From Heyndrickxia acidicola (GTDB taxonomy: Bacteria > Bacillota > Bacilli > Bacillales > Bacillaceae_C), in assembly GCF_001636425.1 (NCBI RefSeq), contig NZ_KV440953.1, positions 1,996,847-2,060,846 on the forward strand: DNA of 64,000 bases, given 5' to 3'. The notes below the pieces were generated by a model. The model searched no databases and was not told where the DNA came from. It was given only the letters and a program-made list of their open reading frames with translations. The position numbers and the translations under genes are program-made. Every line of letters starts with the position of its first letter. The stretch's first letter is position 1. Shown here piece by piece: positions 61,404 through 64,000 of the stretch.

Positions 61404-62531
61404 TTATCTTACGGCACAGCGGTTTGGCCCAATTTCCATTTCCCGCTGCGTGTCAATATCCGGACAGATTTTACCCATATTCGTTTTCCGGATATCCTGG
61501 TATGCATTTGGCTGCGGTGGAAGGTTCTCTGTGACCATTTTTCTGAATTCATCCATGTCTTCTATATTTAAGCCATGATTTTTCTCAAAAAGGTTTCCTA
61601 ATGTCTCGGATACGCTGCCGTCTTCATTTAATTCATCACTAATCATGAAATGAGCTGGCAGTACGATTAGCTTATCAGATAATTCTTTATATCGTTTATA
61701 AAGTGTTTCACGAAGGTCCATTACCCAATCCTCCGCCCTTCCTGCTAAGTCAGGGCGCCCTATAGAATCAATGAATAAAATATCCCCTGATAACAGAAAC
61801 TTATCATCTACAATGAAAGAGGTAGATCCGATTGTGTGACCTGGTGAATATAAAGCCTGAATAGAAATGGATGAGTTACCAATGATAATCTCGTTACCAT
61901 TTTCTAATGGCTGGTATTCAAATATTACTTCAGTAGCATCTTTGGGAGGCAGCCAATATTGGGCATTCGTCTTTTCAGCAATGCTTCTTCCTCCTGAGAT
62001 GTGGTCCGCGTGAAGATGGGTATCCAAGACATTTGTGATTTTCACGTTTTTATCTTTAGCAAAATCAACAAAGGTATCGACCATACGCGTTGCATCAATT
62101 AAAGCTGCTTCACCGTTAGAAATGACCATGTAAGACAAACAGCCTTTCCCAATCCGGACAAATTGATAGATTTCTCCGCCATTTTTTAACTCCCCTACCT
62201 TAACTGGCTCTAAATGCTCACCCCAAGCTTTCATACCGCCTGCCAAGTAGAAAACGGAAATACCTTCTTCCGAGAGCATATCTGCCACAAAACGGGAAGA
62301 TCCTTCTTTTGCACACACCACGAGAATATCTTGGTCTTTTGGAAGCTGATTCAGAATTCCTTCCACCCCATCCAACAGTTCAAAATAAGGTACGTTTAGA
62401 TAACTGAAATTTTCTCCTTCGATCTTCCAATCTTGAAAGTCACTGTCGTTACGAACATCCAAAATAAACATTGTTTCCTTGTAAAAAACTTTTTGTGTCA
62501 CTTCATGTGGGTTCATTGCTTTAACTGCCAT
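61404..62531 (-). CDS. Rhodanese / persulfide dioxygenase (metallo-beta-lactamase) fusion, CstB-like
   Basis: A 375-aa fusion. Residues 1-105 are a rhodanese with C73 in [10 protein letters not shown]. Residues 120-375 are an MBL-fold persulfide dioxygenase with iron ligands in THLHADH (172-177), SPGHT (His 233) and SGDILFID (Asp 251). It would oxidise glutathione- or bacillithiol-type persulfide to sulfite and thiosulfate. In S. aureus CstB the order is PDO first, rhodanese last. The operator at 62603 lies 72 bases upstream. AGGGGGT precedes ATG. Confidence 0.9.
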   Translation of the reverse strand: MAVKAMNPHEVTQKVFYKETMFILDVRNDSDFQDWKIEGENFSYLNVPYFELLDGVEGILNQLPKDQDILVVCAKEGSSRFVADMLSEEGISVFYLAGGMKAWGEHLEPVKVGELKNGGEIYQFVRIGKGCLSYMVISNGEAALIDATRMVDTFVDFAKDKNVKITNVLDTHLHADHISGGRSIAEKTNAQYWLPPKDATEVIFEYQPLENGNEIIIGNSSISIQALYSPGHTIGSTSFIVDDKFLLSGDILFIDSIGRPDLAGRAEDWVMDLRETLYKRYKELSDKLIVLPAHFMISDELNEDGSVSETLGNLFEKNHGLNIEDMDEFRKMVTENLPPQPNAYQDIRKTNMGKICPDIDTQREMEIGPNRCAVR

Positions 62532-62602
62532 TTCAAATTACCCCCTACCGTATATTTAAAGTTAAAATTTTTTATGTTACTAAATTGTTTTAGATAAATC
62601 CT

Positions 62603-62622
62603 TATACCCATATAGGTATTAT
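62603..62622. promoter_or_regulatory. CstR/CsoR-type operator, cstB-like operon
   Basis: TATACCCATATAGGTATTAT, near-identical to 59807-59828, lies between the rhodanese-PDO gene and the second cstR. It would control the PDO-TauE unit. Confidence 0.75.
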
Positions 62623-62659
62623 AAAACCTAAAAATAAAAGAGTGTCAACCATTTATATT

Positions 62660-62920
62660 TCACCGGCTTTTTACCAGCAGGTTTACAGCCTCTTTTACTA
62701 ATTCCTCTGTGTTTTCTTTATTTTCATGTGCCCTTTGCACACATTCAACAAGGTTGGAACTCACAACCACCCCAATGGTTCGATCAATTGCTGTTCTGGC
62801 GGCAGATAGTTGAGCAATAAGTTCTTTGCAATCCTTGTTTTCTTCCATCATCCTTACCACACCGCGCAGCTGACCTTCAATTCGTTTCACCCTGTTTTTC
62901 ATTTGACGATCATACACCAT
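62660..62920 (-). CDS. CstR-type persulfide-sensing repressor (second copy)
   Basis: An 86-aa CsoR-family repressor, about 65% similar to the 56647 protein. Cysteines again at 31 (NKDCKELI) and 60 (LVECVQRA). ATG 62920 has GGGGGA upstream; ATG 62935 overlaps the site. Has its own operator at 63021-63038. Two CstR copies bracket the sulfur cluster. Confidence 0.88.
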   Translation of the reverse strand: MVYDRQMKNRVKRIEGQLRGVVRMMEENKDCKELIAQLSAARTAIDRTIGVVVSSNLVECVQRAHENKENTEELVKEAVNLLVKSR

Positions 62921-63020
62921 TCTATTTTCCCCCATCTATTGATGGATTTTGTACAAACAATCTAGCTATTTCTAAAATCCTAAAGTCAATCAAGTTCATT
63001 GGCTTATTACAGAATGATTA

Positions 63021-63038
63021 TATACCCTATGGGGTATA
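63021..63038. promoter_or_regulatory. CstR/CsoR-type operator, second cstR
   Basis: TATACCCTATGGGGTATA is a near-perfect palindrome about 100 bases upstream of the second cstR start, in the gap to the truncated AAA+ regulator. Classic CsoR-family G-tract form. Confidence 0.75.
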
Positions 63039-63243
63039 ATGTCAAATCGAATATTGAAAGGTTATTTTTACTTCATAAAAATTTTCGTTTGGGAGATTAT
63101 GACTTAGCACGACCCAGCAACCCCACACTGTTTCCATAGTTTCAAATTAATTAGCTGTGTTAAATGAGTGTAAATAAGCTTGATATACAGAAGTTTTTTG
63201 AAGGTCCATTTTCATTAAATCCTTTGAGAATTTTTGAACCATA

Positions 63244-64000
63244 TTACTTTTTAATATCCCACTTCTGCATTTTCCTCAATAAGGTAGCATGGCTTATTTG
63301 CAAACGAGCAGCGGCTTTGCGAATGCTCCCCTCTATTTCAAGCGCTTGTCTGATTAGCCTGATTTCTAATTGGCCTATCTGGGCTTCCAATGACTCTAGT
63401 GGAATCGTTTCAGAATGAAAATAAGCTGGGAGATGAGCTGGTAAAATATATTCGGAATTAATCGTAACGCAAAGCTTTTCAACCAGATTTCTTAGCTCCA
63501 GAATGTTGCCGGGAAAGGAATAATTTTTTAAGATTTCCAACGTCTCACTTTTGAACCATTTTTCTATATTATATTCCTTGCAAAAATATTTAAGATAGTA
63601 TTCGAGAAGCAGCGGAATTTCCTGCTGGCGATTCCGCAATGGAGGCACTTCCACAAAAGCCACATTCAGGCGGTAATATAAGTCTACCCGAAATTTCTTT
63701 TCCTTTACAAGCTGGATAAGCGGGACAGTTGAACTGGCAAGAATTCGGATGTTTAATTTTTTCGACCAGCTTCCGCCTCCACGATCATGTTCCCGGTCCT
63801 GTAAAAAACTCTCCAGCTTCGCCTGCAGCCTTGGATTTAATTCACCAACTTCATCTAAGAAGAGTGATCCCTCATTTACTGTATCAAAAAAACCCTGTTT
63901 TTTACCGATAGGAACAGAAGGGCTGCCCGTGTCAAACAACTCTGTCTCAGATAAATGGCCTGCGAGAGAACTGCAGTTGATTTTGACAAATGGCATATGA
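63244..64000 (-). CDS. Sigma-54-type AAA+ regulator lacking GAFTGA, 5' end outside window
   Basis: C-terminal 250 residues of an enhancer-binding-protein family regulator; the N-terminus lies beyond base 64000. Walker B and sensor parts: EGSLFLDEVGELNPRLQAKL, DLYYRLNVAFVEVPPLRNRQ. Fis-type HTH at the C-terminus (IRKAAARLQISHATLLRKMQ). The loop normally reading ELFGHEKGAFTGA is ELFDTGSPSVPIGKKQGFFD here. Without GAFTGA it should not remodel sigma-54; TyrR-like sigma-70 control is more likely. The DNA-binding helix suits a regulator of the adjoining cst cluster or of a gene to the right. Confidence 0.85.
   Translation of the reverse strand, partial: HMPFVKINCSSLAGHLSETELFDTGSPSVPIGKKQGFFDTVNEGSLFLDEVGELNPRLQAKLESFLQDREHDRGGGSWSKKLNIRILASSTVPLIQLVKEKKFRVDLYYRLNVAFVEVPPLRNRQQEIPLLLEYYLKYFCKEYNIEKWFKSETLEILKNYSFPGNILELRNLVEKLCVTINSEYILPAHLPAYFHSETIPLESLEAQIGQLEIRLIRQALEIEGSIRKAAARLQISHATLLRKMQKWDIKK

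Overview
The window is low-GC chromosomal DNA of an endospore-forming Firmicute, most likely a soil Bacillaceae member of the Neobacillus/Cytobacillus/Peribacillus type. Evidence includes a GerA-type germinant receptor operon, a GerP-like cluster, spore-surface protein paralogues, strong AGGAGG ribosome sites, frequent TTG/GTG starts, CstR- and PyrR-type regulation, and Bacillaceae-style intergenic repeats. The genus is inference. No rRNA, tRNA, CRISPR array, prophage or intact insertion sequence was found; one IS110-like remnant is present.

Layout. 1-4.1 kb: 3' part of an amino-acid permease, a CBO0543-family pseudogene with an internal amber codon, and a class I aminotransferase. 4.7-10.9 kb: a probable spore-surface glycoprotein locus, with four paralogues of one helical N-terminal domain (one carrying about 145 Thr/Ser residues) around two glycosyltransferases. 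11.3-22.4 kb: phosphoketolase, a DUF1284 protein, membrane proteins, malate:quinone oxidoreductase, a frameshifted AraC-type regulator, undecaprenyl-diphosphatase and a YdjM-like protein. 22.9-27.6 kb: gerA-gerC-gerB and a DUF3231 gene. 27.9-33.0 kb: an aspartase-like lyase / aldehyde dehydrogenase / alcohol dehydrogenase operon, divergent from an IclR regulator with palindromic operators. 33.6-40.3 kb: an MFS carrier, FGGY kinase, FAD-linked oxidase, SDR and RpiR regulator. This is the gene set of the uncharacterised E. coli ygcS/ygcE/ygcU/ygcW cluster.

40.8-47 kb: small proteins, a methyltransferase, a DUF421 protein, the IS110 remnant, and an ABC-2 exporter with its TetR regulator. 47.0-48.5 kb: an MFS carrier behind a textbook PyrR attenuator, which suggests a pyrimidine-related substrate. 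48.8-51.1 kb: six small genes, probably spore-related: four members of a Gly-Trp-x-x-His motif family, a GerPC-like protein and a small heat-shock protein. 51.5-52.5 kb: five tandem copies of a roughly 190-bp GC-rich repeat. 52.8-56.3 kb: a variant Lgt, a DHA2 exporter and a LysR regulator. 56.6-63 kb: a large persulfide/sulfide detoxification (cst-type) cluster with two CstR paralogues and at least four CstR-like operators. The right edge holds a truncated AAA+ activator lacking the GAFTGA loop.

Two interspersed repeat families fill most long intergenic gaps. R1 is a quasi-palindromic element of up to about 320 bp in at least six copies. R2 is a GC-rich element of 120-190 bp. The strongest candidates for new biology are the Thr/Ser spore-surface glycoprotein locus, the PyrR-controlled MFS carrier, the ygc-like catabolic module and the GerP-like small-protein cluster.
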